64,000 nucleotides of DNA from Phocoenobacter atlanticus (lineage in GTDB: Bacteria; Pseudomonadota; Gammaproteobacteria; Enterobacterales; Pasteurellaceae): NCBI RefSeq assembly GCF_030764225.1, contig NZ_JASAXH010000001.1; one strand, given 5' to 3'. The position numbers were made by a program, and so were the translations under genes. Positions 1 through 8,138 of the stretch are shown here, piece after piece (the stretch's first letter is position 1; the number at the start of each line of letters is the position of its first letter). The notes under the pieces are model-generated. The model was not told the DNA's origin, did not search any database, and saw nothing but the letters and a program-made list of their open reading frames with translations.

Positions 1-2
1 TA

Positions 3-1694
3 AGAGTATGGCTTACTGTTGGTAGTACCTTTATCTTATTTATGGAACTGTCTACTCCTGCGTTTATTGAAACCTATGATATACGCCCTAACCGTTTGTT
101 TATAGAATATTTACTTTATCCAAAAGAAGTGTTTACAATGTTGATTAATGGACATCTTGTTGCGGTATTATCAAGTGCCATTATTACAACTTTAGCCGCT
201 ATTCTTTATTGGAAACTATCCGCTAAAGTGGTTAAATCGCTTTATTATCCAAATTGGAAATGGCGTCCAGTTATAGCGTTAATTGTTGCGGTAATTACCT
301 TTGTTGGTGCACGTTCGAGTTTCGCACATCGAGGAATGAATCCCGCAATGGTTGCATTTTCAAGCGATCCGCTAGTTAATTCATTAGTGTTAAATTCGGG
401 TTATTCTGTTTTATTTGCAGTTCAACAATTAAAAGATGAAAGTTCATCTTCTGAACAATATGGAAAAATGTCTGCAAAAGAAATGTTTGCTACTATTAAA
501 CAGAGTCAGCAGCGACCTCTTTCAGACTACATTTCAGAAGACATTCCAACACTTTCTTATAATGAAGCAACTTATAAAGGTAAACCTAAAAATATTGTGA
601 TTATTTTAGAAGAAAGTTTAGGTGCTCAGTTTATTGGAATATTAGGTGGAAAACCACTTTCACCAGAATTTGATAAGTTAGCTCAAGAAGGTTGGTTGTT
701 TGAAAATATGTATGCCACAGGTACTCGCTCAGTCAGAGGAATTGAGGCGGTGATAGCAGGATTTACCCCAACACCAGCACGTTCAACCGTTAAACTCGCT
801 AAAAGCCAGCGTAATTTTTTTACTATTGCTGAATTATTAAGTAGAAAAGGTTATGAAACGTCTTTTATTTATGGGGGAGAAAAGCATTTTGATAATATGG
901 CAAGTTTCTTTTATGGTAATGGTTTTAAAACAATTATAGATGAAAAAGATTATACTAACCCTGAGTTTGTTGGCTCTTGGGGAGTGAGTGATGAAGATCT
1001 CTTTAAGAAAGCACATAGCTTATTTAGTCAGTGGCATAAAGAAAGTAAACCATTTTTTAGTTTGGTCTTTTCATCCAGTAATCACGATCCCTTTGAATTT
1101 CCTGATGGAAAAATTGCTTTATATGATGAAGAAAAGCAAACACGTAATAATGCAGCAAAATATGCAGATTATGCGTTGGGGCAATTTTTCAAATTAGCAA
1201 AAAATTCAACATATTGGGAAGATACCCTCTTTTTAATCATTGCTGATCACGATTCACGTGTAGCTGGAGCATCGTTAGTGCCTATTCAACATTTTCATAT
1301 TCCAGCGTTAATTTTAGGTAATGGTGTTGAGATTCAAAAAGATAAACGATTAGTGAGTCAAATTGATATTTCTCCAACTTTATTATCTTTAGCTGGAATT
1401 AGTGGTGCTTACCCGATGCTTGGTTATGATTTAACTAAAAATATTGATCCAAATCGTGCTTTTATGCAATATAACCAAACACAGGCAATGATGAAAGGTA
1501 ATGATGTCGTGATACTAGAGCCTAAAACCACTGCGAAAGGTTACACTTACAATCATCAAACTCAACATCTAGAAGAAAAAGAATTACCTCAAAGTATGAA
1601 AAAAGAAGCCCTTGCTTATGCACTAGTGGGAAGCTATTTATATAATCAGCAATTATATAAGTTACCCAAAGAGGAAAATTCCAATAAAAATTAA
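3..1694 (+). CDS. LTA synthase family sulfatase (phosphoglycerol transferase-like), 5' end missing
   Basis: The reading frame is open to the left edge of the window, so the true start lies outside; the first in-frame ATG at 42 sits inside the conserved region before the catalytic domain. What remains has two membrane segments (roughly residues 30-60 and 75-95 counted from that ATG) followed by a periplasmic sulfatase-fold domain. Metal-binding and nucleophile motifs are visible: EESLG near 190, ATGTRSVRG near 228 with the candidate nucleophilic Thr, and IADHDSR near 403. This is the alkaline-phosphatase superfamily arrangement of LtaS, MdoB and EptA-type enzymes that move phosphoglycerol or phosphoethanolamine onto envelope glycans. 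The exact donor and acceptor cannot be read from the sequence. It is not obviously part of the apbE group that follows 171 bases later. Confidence 0.85.
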   Translation, partial: RVWLTVGSTFILFMELSTPAFIETYDIRPNRLFIEYLLYPKEVFTMLINGHLVAVLSSAIITTLAAILYWKLSAKVVKSLYYPNWKWRPVIALIVAVITFVGARSSFAHRGMNPAMVAFSSDPLVNSLVLNSGYSVLFAVQQLKDESSSSEQYGKMSAKEMFATIKQSQQRPLSDYISEDIPTLSYNEATYKGKPKNIVIILEESLGAQFIGILGGKPLSPEFDKLAQEGWLFENMYATGTRSVRGIEAVIAGFTPTPARSTVKLAKSQRNFFTIAELLSRKGYETSFIYGGEKHFDNMASFFYGNGFKTIIDEKDYTNPEFVGSWGVSDEDLFKKAHSLFSQWHKESKPFFSLVFSSSNHDPFEFPDGKIALYDEEKQTRNNAAKYADYALGQFFKLAKNSTYWEDTLFLIIADHDSRVAGASLVPIQHFHIPALILGNGVEIQKDKRLVSQIDISPTLLSLAGISGAYPMLGYDLTKNIDPNRAFMQYNQTQAMMKGNDVVILEPKTTAKGYTYNHQTQHLEEKELPQSMKKEALAYALVGSYLYNQQLYKLPKEENSNKN

Positions 1695-1865
1695 TATTTA
1701 TAAGCGGTCACATTTTGATAAAAATTTACCATTTTTTGAATTTATCTCCTCGTCTAGAAAAAATTTTATTCTATTCTAGAAGAAAGGTAAATCACTAATA
1801 ATTAATCATTCATATTGTGTATTTTATGTTAAAATTGGTAAATTAAAATTTACTAAGGATTTTCT

Positions 1866-2906
1866 ATGAATAAATTAAAACTGTTTGGTGCGTTGGCACT
1901 GGCATTGTTTTTATTGAGTGGGTGTAATCAAGAGTCGGAGCAAATCAGTCTTGAAGGAAAAACGATGGGAACGACTTATCATATTAAATATATTGATGAG
2001 CATACCAAAGAATTGCTTAAACCAGCAGAGATAAAAAAAGAAATAGATCATTTGTTGGTGGGGGTGAATAATGCGATGTCTACCTATCAAAAAGATTCTG
2101 AAATTAGTCGTTTTAATCAATCGATAGAAATAAATAAACCTTTTGTGATTTCTAAAGACTTTGCAACAGTTGTTAAAAGTGCATTTGAGTTAAATAAAAT
2201 CACTCAAGGTGCGTTAGATATTACCGTTGGACCTTTAGTCAATTTATGGGGATTTGGACCTGATAAACGATTAAATCAAGCACCAACAGAACAACAAATC
2301 GCAGAAAAATCACAAGCAGTTGGAATTAATAAAATTAGACTTTTGTCTGAAAATAATCAATTTAGTTTAGTGAAAACTCACTCAAAGGTGTATATTGATA
2401 CTTCTTCGATTGCAAAAGGATTTGGCGTTGATAAATTGGCACAATATTTAGAACAACTAGGCATTGAAAATTATCTTGTAGAGATTGGCGGAGAGTTAAG
2501 AGCCAAAGGGAAGAATATACATAAAGATGATTGGCAAATTGCTATAGAAAAACCAACTCTAGTACAGGGGCAAGAAATTCAAATTTTAGTGCCTATTAGT
2601 AACTTAGGTATAGCCACATCAGGAAGTTATCGTAATTATTTTGAAGATGACGAAGGAAATCGTTTATCGCATATTATTGATCCAAAACAGCTAAAACCAA
2701 TTAGCCATAATCTTGCCTCTATTACCGTATTAGCAAATACATCAATGAAAGCAGATGGTTTAGCGACAGGGTTGTTTGTACTTGGTACAGATAAAGCATT
2801 AGAAATTGCAGAAACAGAACATTTAGCGATTTTTTTAATTATTAAAACAGATAATGGCTATGAGACTAAAATGTCGAGTGAATTTAAGAAATTAACACAT
2901 TTATAA
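1866..2906 (+). CDS. apbE: FAD:protein FMN transferase (ApbE lipoprotein)
   Basis: The product is 346 residues, the normal length for ApbE. It opens with a lipoprotein signal ending LLSGC, with the lipidated Cys at position 20, and is followed by the full ApbE fold (GKTMGTTYH near 31, GALDITVGPLVNLWGFGP near 115, IDTSSIAKGFGVD near 175, IATSGSYRNY near 250). Family members attach FMN covalently to Thr residues of NqrB, NqrC and RnfG in the periplasm or membrane. The gene 20 bases downstream is nqrM, another factor needed to build the Na+-pumping NADH:quinone reductase, which supports that role here. AAGGAT precedes the ATG. The nqrABCDEF genes usually found upstream in Haemophilus are not in the window. 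Confidence 0.95.
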   Translation: MNKLKLFGALALALFLLSGCNQESEQISLEGKTMGTTYHIKYIDEHTKELLKPAEIKKEIDHLLVGVNNAMSTYQKDSEISRFNQSIEINKPFVISKDFATVVKSAFELNKITQGALDITVGPLVNLWGFGPDKRLNQAPTEQQIAEKSQAVGINKIRLLSENNQFSLVKTHSKVYIDTSSIAKGFGVDKLAQYLEQLGIENYLVEIGGELRAKGKNIHKDDWQIAIEKPTLVQGQEIQILVPISNLGIATSGSYRNYFEDDEGNRLSHIIDPKQLKPISHNLASITVLANTSMKADGLATGLFVLGTDKALEIAETEHLAIFLIIKTDNGYETKMSSEFKKLTHL

Positions 2907-2926
2907 TTGATTATTTGGAGTGATAA

Positions 2927-3172
2927 ATGGAAACTATTTTATTAACCTTTGGCTTTTTTCTTGCAATCATTTTTGCAATGTCAATTGGCTATATTGTTAA
3001 AGGTAAAACAATTAAAGGAAGTTGTGGGGGGATCTCTGCATTAGGAATGGAAAAAATGTGTGACTGTGAAGAGCCTTGTGATAACTTAAAAGATAAGGTT
3101 GAAAAAGGTCAAGCAGATCCAACAGAACTTGAGCGTTTTAAACAAAATTCCTCTTTTTATGAAGTGAAGTAA
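2927..3172 (+). CDS. nqrM: Na+-NQR maturation protein NqrM
   Basis: This 81-residue protein has one N-terminal membrane helix (about residues 3-24). A short cytoplasmic tail follows with four cysteines (33, 45, 47, 51) in the pattern GSCGG...MCDCEEPC. That is the signature of NqrM (DUF539), which is thought to deliver the iron of the membrane-embedded NqrD/NqrE centre. It lies 20 bases after apbE and 5 bases before mnmA, a Pasteurellaceae gene order. A GGAG ribosome site precedes the ATG. Confidence 0.93.
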   Translation: METILLTFGFFLAIIFAMSIGYIVKGKTIKGSCGGISALGMEKMCDCEEPCDNLKDKVEKGQADPTELERFKQNSSFYEVK

Positions 3173-3177
3173 AGGGT

Positions 3178-4332
3178 ATGAAATCACAAACATTTGTAAA
3201 TAATTGCTCACAAGTGACCGCTTGTCAGTTAACTGAAAATGCGACGAAAAAGGTTATCTGTGGAATGTCTGGTGGTGTGGATTCTTCCGTTTCTGCTTTT
3301 ATTCTTCAACAACAAGGTTACCAAGTGGAAGGCTTGTTTATGAAGAATTGGGAAGAAGATGATGATACGGATTACTGTACCGCAGCGGCTGATTTAGCCG
3401 ACGCTCAGGCAGTATGTGATAAATTAGGGATTAAACTACATAAGATTAACTTTGCCGCAGAATATTGGGATAATGTCTTTGAGCACTTTTTAAGTGAATA
3501 TAAAGCAGGACGAACACCAAATCCTGATATTTTATGCAATAAAGAGATCAAATTTAAAGCCTTTTTAGAATACGCTGCAGAAGATTTAGGTGCTGATTAT
3601 ATTGCAACAGGGCATTATGTACGTCGTCGTGATCTTGATGGGCAATCTCAGTTATTACGTGGTTTAGATGCGAATAAAGATCAAAGTTATTTTTTATATA
3701 CTTTAAGTAAAGATCAAGTAGCTCAAAGTTTATTTCCCGTCGGTGAACTAGAAAAACCGATTGTTCGCCAAATTGCCGAGGATTTAGGTTTAGTCACTGC
3801 TGAGAAAAAAGACTCTACAGGGATCTGTTTTATAGGTGAGCGTAAGTTTAAAGACTTTTTAGCCCGCTATCTTCCTGCTCAAGTCGGTAATATCAAAACC
3901 ATTGATGGTGAAGTAATAGGTCAACATCAAGGCTTGATGTATCACACCTTGGGGCAGCGTAAAGGTTTAGGTATTGGTGGTTTAAAAAATAAATCTGAAG
4001 AGCCTTGGTATGTGGTGGAGAAAGATTTAATCAATAATGAGCTGATTGTGGCACAGGGACACGATAACAGTGCATTACTTTCAACAGGTTTAATTGCTCA
4101 ACAATTACATTGGGTCGATCGTCAACCTATTCGTAAAAATTTACGTTGTACTGTCAAAACACGTTATCGTCAAACTGATGTTGCTTGTGAAATTCAACCT
4201 ATTGATGATGATACAATTAAAGTCATTTTTGATGAGCCTCAAATTGCAGTAACACCCGGTCAATCCGCTGTTTTTTACCTTGATGAAATTTGTTTAGGTG
4301 GTGGAGTAATTGAGGAACAATTGAAAATCTAA
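3178..4332 (+). CDS. mnmA: tRNA-specific 2-thiouridylase
   Basis: MnmA thiolates U34 of tRNA Lys, Glu and Gln using ATP and sulfur relayed from IscS and the Tus proteins. The PP-loop SGGVDSS is at 31-37. The two working cysteines are in NPDILCNKE and DSTGICFIGE, and the C-terminal beta-barrel is complete (384 residues). The N-terminus carries about 20 residues more than the E. coli enzyme before the conserved KKVICGMSGG. In this extension an uptake-signal core lies on the minus strand (3216-3225), so the extra codons may derive from that repeat. An in-frame GTG at 3214 is an alternative start; the ATG at 3178 has AAAGGG in front and is preferred. It starts 5 bases after nqrM. Confidence 0.96.
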   Translation: MKSQTFVNNCSQVTACQLTENATKKVICGMSGGVDSSVSAFILQQQGYQVEGLFMKNWEEDDDTDYCTAAADLADAQAVCDKLGIKLHKINFAAEYWDNVFEHFLSEYKAGRTPNPDILCNKEIKFKAFLEYAAEDLGADYIATGHYVRRRDLDGQSQLLRGLDANKDQSYFLYTLSKDQVAQSLFPVGELEKPIVRQIAEDLGLVTAEKKDSTGICFIGERKFKDFLARYLPAQVGNIKTIDGEVIGQHQGLMYHTLGQRKGLGIGGLKNKSEEPWYVVEKDLINNELIVAQGHDNSALLSTGLIAQQLHWVDRQPIRKNLRCTVKTRYRQTDVACEIQPIDDDTIKVIFDEPQIAVTPGQSAVFYLDEICLGGGVIEEQLKI

Positions 4333-4359
4333 TTTTATTAGATAAGTTTTGGTTAGATA

Positions 4360-5166
4360 TCATAAAGGTTTTGGCGTTGGAGCAATCAGATAACGAGCTA
4401 ATTGCTCATTCCATAAAATATTCATATCCATTTGATATACCTCTGATAGTGCATTATTTTTAACTAACTCTTCAGGGGTAAAATCACCCACTTTTTTACC
4501 TTTATTTAATAGCAAAATATGATCGCTAAATTGCAAAGTAAGGGATAGATCGTGCATAACAGCAATAATGGTTAAACCTTGTTCTTGAAGCTCTTTCAAT
4601 AAATACATTAGATTATATTGATGATGAATATCGAGATGATTAGTAGGTTCATCTAAAAAGAGAATTTTACCCGTTAGATCTTCATCCGGATAAGCAAAAA
4701 TTTGAGCAAGGGTTCGAGCAATCTGGACTCGATGTTGTTCTCCACCAGATAATGTAGCATATTCTTGCTTTCTTAAATTAAGAATACCCATTTTTTCTAA
4801 ACAGTGTTGAACCACTGCTTGATTTTGTTTTTTACAACATTGATAGCGATAAGGTTCACGTCCGAGATCAACAATATCTTCAACCTGAATATTAAAAGGA
4901 ATATGAATAAGTTGTGGCAAAACGGCTCTTTTCTTAGCAAGTGCCAAGCGGTCAGTTGTTCGTAAGTTTTTACCATTTAATGAAATAGTCCCTTTATTAG
5001 GGGGAATATCACCGTTGATCAGATTTAAGCAAGTGGTTTTTCCTGCACCATTAGGACCAATAATAGCGTTAAATGAGCCCTGAATAATCTCTAAATTTAG
5101 GTGATCAATTAAATTTTTATGCTGTACAGTAAAGGTTAAATTTTCAGCCGCTAGAATAATACTCAT
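4360..5166 (-). CDS. hmuV: Haem ABC transporter ATP-binding protein
   Basis: Cytoplasmic ATPase of the haem importer, 268 residues. Walker A GPNGAGKTT is at 37-45, the signature LSGGEQHR is near 145 and Walker B ILFLDEPTN is near 175, followed by the switch His in VMHDLSLTL. The start at 5166 is chosen because GAGGTG lies just upstream and the ATG overlaps the hmuU stop in the form ATGA, a translationally coupled junction. A longer frame from 5181 would run inside hmuU. It is the last gene of hmuT-hugZ-hmuU-hmuV. Siderophore-type FecE ATPases look alike, so haem specificity rests on the neighbours. Confidence 0.92.
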   Translation of the reverse strand: MSIILAAENLTFTVQHKNLIDHLNLEIIQGSFNAIIGPNGAGKTTCLNLINGDIPPNKGTISLNGKNLRTTDRLALAKKRAVLPQLIHIPFNIQVEDIVDLGREPYRYQCCKKQNQAVVQHCLEKMGILNLRKQEYATLSGGEQHRVQIARTLAQIFAYPDEDLTGKILFLDEPTNHLDIHHQYNLMYLLKELQEQGLTIIAVMHDLSLTLQFSDHILLLNKGKKVGDFTPEELVKNNALSEVYQMDMNILWNEQLARYLIAPTPKPL

Positions 5167-6212
5167 CTTGCACCTCGCCACACTAAGAAACCTAAGAATG
5201 GGGCACCAATCATTGCTGTTAAAATACCAATAGGAAGTTCTGCTGGCATTATAATTGTACGAGAAATCACATCAGATAAGGTCAATAATATTGCCCCAAA
5301 TAAAAAAGAAGCAGGCAGTACAACTCGATGATCACTTCCTACTAATTTACGCACAATATGAGGAACGACTAGCCCAATAAAACCTATTCCACCCGAAAAT
5401 GCCACGCAAACTCCCACGAGCAAAGCGACTAATAGGATTTGACGTTTTTTGGCTTTTTCAATATCAAAACCTAAATGCCCTGCCACATTTTCACCCAGCA
5501 TTAAGGCATTTAAAATTGCGGAATCTCGCCATAAAAGAGGAAGGGTAACAATACAAACTAAACTTAAAACAGCTAATTTTTCCCAATCAAAAGCGGTTAA
5601 ACTTCCCATTCCCCAAAAAGCGATGGATCGTAATTGAATATCATCGGCGACATAAGTCAGTAAACCAGTTAAAGCCCCTGTTAAGGCACCAAAAGCAATA
5701 CCTATTAACAGCATTGAAGAGATATTGAGTACACCGCCTCGTTTAGAGAAAGAATACAGTAACATCGTCATTCCCCAACCACCTAAAAAAGCAAAAAAAG
5801 GTAATGCAAAATTACTTGAAACAATGGAGAGAGGTAAAAATAAACTGCCTAAAACAATAAATAAGGTGGCAGAAAAGGAAGCGCCAGACATTACACCAAT
5901 AATACCCGGATCAACAAGGGGGTTACGGAATAACCCTTGCATTACTGCCCCTGTAATCGCTAATGTACCACCCACTAATACAGCGGCAATCACACGAGGA
6001 AAACGAATATTGACTAAAACTTGCCAAATTGTATTATCTGTTGTTGTCGCCTCACCACTGAGCAAGCGGATGATCGTGGCATTCTCTACCTCTATTGCCC
6101 CAATACGACAGCCTAAATAAATACTAAATAATAATAAAAAAATAAATAGACTAAAAATGGATGTTCTAGAAAAAAATATTTTTTTATATTTAGAGCAATA
6201 TTCGTCAATCAT
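5163..6212 (-). CDS. hmuU: Haem ABC transporter permease (FecCD family)
   Basis: 349-residue inner-membrane permease of the BtuC/FecCD family with about ten hydrophobic segments. Family motifs include GATMQGLFRNPL-like sequence (AVMQGLFRNPLVDPG near 88) and GGIGFIGLVVPHIVRKLVG near 273, the region that couples to the ATPase. It would carry haem delivered by HmuT across the inner membrane. Its start is 4 bases after the hugZ stop, and its end overlaps hmuV by 4 bases. No strong Shine-Dalgarno is seen, which fits coupling to hugZ translation. Confidence 0.93.
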   Translation of the reverse strand: MIDEYCSKYKKIFFSRTSIFSLFIFLLLFSIYLGCRIGAIEVENATIIRLLSGEATTTDNTIWQVLVNIRFPRVIAAVLVGGTLAITGAVMQGLFRNPLVDPGIIGVMSGASFSATLFIVLGSLFLPLSIVSSNFALPFFAFLGGWGMTMLLYSFSKRGGVLNISSMLLIGIAFGALTGALTGLLTYVADDIQLRSIAFWGMGSLTAFDWEKLAVLSLVCIVTLPLLWRDSAILNALMLGENVAGHLGFDIEKAKKRQILLVALLVGVCVAFSGGIGFIGLVVPHIVRKLVGSDHRVVLPASFLFGAILLTLSDVISRTIIMPAELPIGILTAMIGAPFLGFLVWRGAR

Positions 6213-6216
6213 TACA

Positions 6217-6993
6217 CTATGCTTTTGTCATTTTAACTAACTGAACTCGTGCGGCATTAACGTCTAAAGCCTCTTCTTCAAAAGCAATAAAATGAAGATG
6301 ATTATGATATGAAATAGTGACACCAAATTGATTGACCGCAACCATTTCAGGTACAACACCTAATTGTAACTTGATATCATTTTGAGTCAGGTATTTTTCC
6401 ATTGCTTCAATATGATCTTTATTCATATGCTCAATAATTTTTAATTCCGTTTCTTCATCAAATGATGATGCTCTTTTTATTACTTCAGGCTCTACCCACG
6501 CAATTCGTCCAAACCCTAAAATTACTCGAGCCATCTTTACATTTAAACGATAAAACTTAAATTCGTGAAATTTTTCATACATTTTTGCTCTTGGATAATG
6601 ACGAAAATAACTGTGTTTTACTCGCATTAAATCTTCTTGATCTTTAATTTCCAGTAAATCGCCCATTACCCCTAATCGCCAGCCTGTTTCAATACGATGA
6701 TTACGTCTTACTTCACGCATAAATAATGAAACCTTTGAATTTTCAGTAATATTTTTTGTGCGTTCTGCAATAGTCGCTGTATAAATAACAGGACAACCAG
6801 TATGATCAATAATAAAAGGAGCAACCGATCCCATTGGATAACCTGCAGATTTGCTCTCTTCACGACTAATTGTACTTAATTCACCTGCAAAGTTAGTGAG
6901 ATAAATCTTCTGTGCATCAATATCTCCTGTACTATAACGGTCGTGCTGCTTTATATTTTTGTCTGTAATTTTTGGCTCTGATGATTCCATCAT
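6217..6993 (-). CDS. hugZ: HugZ/HutZ-family haem utilisation protein (likely haem-degrading enzyme)
   Basis: About 258 residues. It has an N-terminal split-barrel flavin-reductase-like domain (GYPMGSVAPF, NSKVSLFMRE, RLGVMGDL) and a C-terminal DUF2470-type domain (IEHMNKDHIEAMEKYL) that supplies a haem ligand in HugZ proteins. Members degrade haem to release iron in Helicobacter, Campylobacter and Vibrio. A longer frame begins at 7071 inside hmuT. The start is set at 6993 because GAGGAG stands 7-8 bases upstream and the hmuT stop lies only one base before this ATG. Its place between the binding protein and permease genes ties uptake to breakdown. Enzymatic activity is inferred from family. 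Confidence 0.88.
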   Translation of the reverse strand: MMESSEPKITDKNIKQHDRYSTGDIDAQKIYLTNFAGELSTISREESKSAGYPMGSVAPFIIDHTGCPVIYTATIAERTKNITENSKVSLFMREVRRNHRIETGWRLGVMGDLLEIKDQEDLMRVKHSYFRHYPRAKMYEKFHEFKFYRLNVKMARVILGFGRIAWVEPEVIKRASSFDEETELKIIEHMNKDHIEAMEKYLTQNDIKLQLGVVPEMVAVNQFGVTISYHNHLHFIAFEEEALDVNAARVQLVKMTKA

Positions 6994-6994
6994 T

Positions 6995-7912
6995 TTATTT
7001 CTCCTCTTGAGTGACACATTCTTTTGCTGCTTGAGTAATCTCTTTTGCTGGTTGAGTAAGATCAGGACCAAAGCCTAATCCTTCCACAATTCCAATAGTA
7101 AAAACACAGTCTTTTTGACCTGCTTTTGTTATAGCAAGTTTAGTATATTTATCTAATGCTTTGGTTAGTGTTGCTGGATTACGATCTTTCCCACTATGAG
7201 AAGCAATAATAATCATATCCATATCACTCACAGATAATGCCTCTAAAGATACTGGCTTAACACTTTTAAACTGTGATTTGAAAATATTTTGACTGCCTAC
7301 AATATCAATCATTCCATCTCCTGCGGTTTCATCACCAAATCCCATAAATCGATCAACCCCACCATCCATAAAGAACGCTATTTTAGGTTGAGTAGGATAA
7401 CTCTCAATAATTTTAGTTATTTCTGCTTTATCTTTATTGATACGTTCAATCAGTGGTTTTGCTTGCTCTGTTGCATCCAAAGTCTTCGCAATTAACTGAA
7501 TATCATCAACAACGCCCTCAAGCGATTTCTTATCTGTTATTGTAATGGTTTCTACTTTTGATGATTTTAGTTGAGCAATTACATTTGGCGGACCAGCATC
7601 AGGTACTAGAACAACTAAATCCGGACGCATTGCTAAAATACCTTCCGATGATAACGCTCGGCGATAGCCAATCTTAGGTTTATTTTTCATAATATCAGCA
7701 GGTAAGGTACTTGTGGTATCCACTGCAATCAAATCATCCGCCAACCCTAATTCAGCAATAATTTGAGAAGCATTGCCAGTCGTAGAGACAATACGATGAT
7801 AAGACTCTGCATTAATTGATGCAGAAAGTGTTGTTAAAACAAATAAAGCACTGATTTTTCTTTTATTCAATGCTTTTGAGTGTAAATTAGCGATCAGTGT
7901 TTTTATAAACAT
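6995..7912 (-). CDS. hmuT: Periplasmic haem-binding protein
   Basis: 305 residues with a signal peptide (hydrophobic stretch about 19-34, cleavage near SINAES). It is a cluster A-III periplasmic binding protein of the BtuF/HmuT type: YHRIVSTTGNASQIIAELGLADDLIAVD and the linker-region motif GYRRALSSEGILAMRPDLVV are typical of HmuT. It leads the operon hmuT-hugZ-hmuU-hmuV. A TonB-dependent outer-membrane haem receptor, which this system needs, is not in the window. Two GATAAT hexamers about 30-50 bases upstream could form a Fur site. Confidence 0.93.
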   Translation of the reverse strand: MFIKTLIANLHSKALNKRKISALFVLTTLSASINAESYHRIVSTTGNASQIIAELGLADDLIAVDTTSTLPADIMKNKPKIGYRRALSSEGILAMRPDLVVLVPDAGPPNVIAQLKSSKVETITITDKKSLEGVVDDIQLIAKTLDATEQAKPLIERINKDKAEITKIIESYPTQPKIAFFMDGGVDRFMGFGDETAGDGMIDIVGSQNIFKSQFKSVKPVSLEALSVSDMDMIIIASHSGKDRNPATLTKALDKYTKLAITKAGQKDCVFTIGIVEGLGFGPDLTQPAKEITQAAKECVTQEEK

Positions 7913-7936
7913 AAATTAGCTTTCCTTTTCAAAATT

Positions 7937-7961
7937 TAATTATCCGTAAATATTATCATTT
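7937..7961 (-). promoter_or_regulatory. Candidate Fur box upstream of hmuT
   Basis: On the minus strand two GATAAT hexamers, separated by nine bases, lie 25-50 bases before hmuT. Haem uptake operons are normally Fur-repressed, and the Fur consensus is built of GATAAT units. The match is partial, so this is a suggestion only. Confidence 0.4.
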
Positions 7962-8090
7962 GTATCTATTATGGTGTCAATAAATTTTATGGAAATGTTT
8001 CATTTGTTAATAATTTGTGTAAAAGCAACTTCGTTAACCAGCTCTTGCTATTTTTGAAAAAACAAGTAAGATACGCTTCCTAATTTTCAC

Positions 8091-8131
8091 TTGGGTTCCC
8101 TAACCCCAAATTTATTTTTCATCAAAAAGGA
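8091..8131 (+). promoter_or_regulatory. PreQ1-I riboswitch candidate overlapping the yhhQ ribosome site
   Basis: A compact pseudoknot can be drawn. Stem P1 is TTGGG (8091-8095) with CCCAA (8105-8109). The loop TTCCCTAAC contains a GGTTC-like 5' side and an ACC 3' side as in preQ1-I aptamers. A 17-base A/U-rich linker follows, then AAAAAGGA (8124-8131), whose GGA can pair with loop TCC (8097-8099). The GGA is also the Shine-Dalgarno of the gene starting at 8139, so ligand binding would hide it. The downstream gene is a queuosine-precursor transporter, the expected target. To my knowledge a translational preQ1-I riboswitch precedes yhhQ in other Gammaproteobacteria. Confidence 0.75.
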
Positions 8132-8138
8132 CACAATT

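Noticed and set aside
5725..6120. 131-codon plus-strand frame opposite hmuU
   Set aside because: Shadow frame within a clear FecCD permease; composition is that of reversed membrane-protein codons.
8091..8138. Longer yhhQ start at TTG 8091
   Set aside because: Those bases form the riboswitch aptamer; the ATG at 8139 has AAGGA at the right distance and begins the conserved protein.
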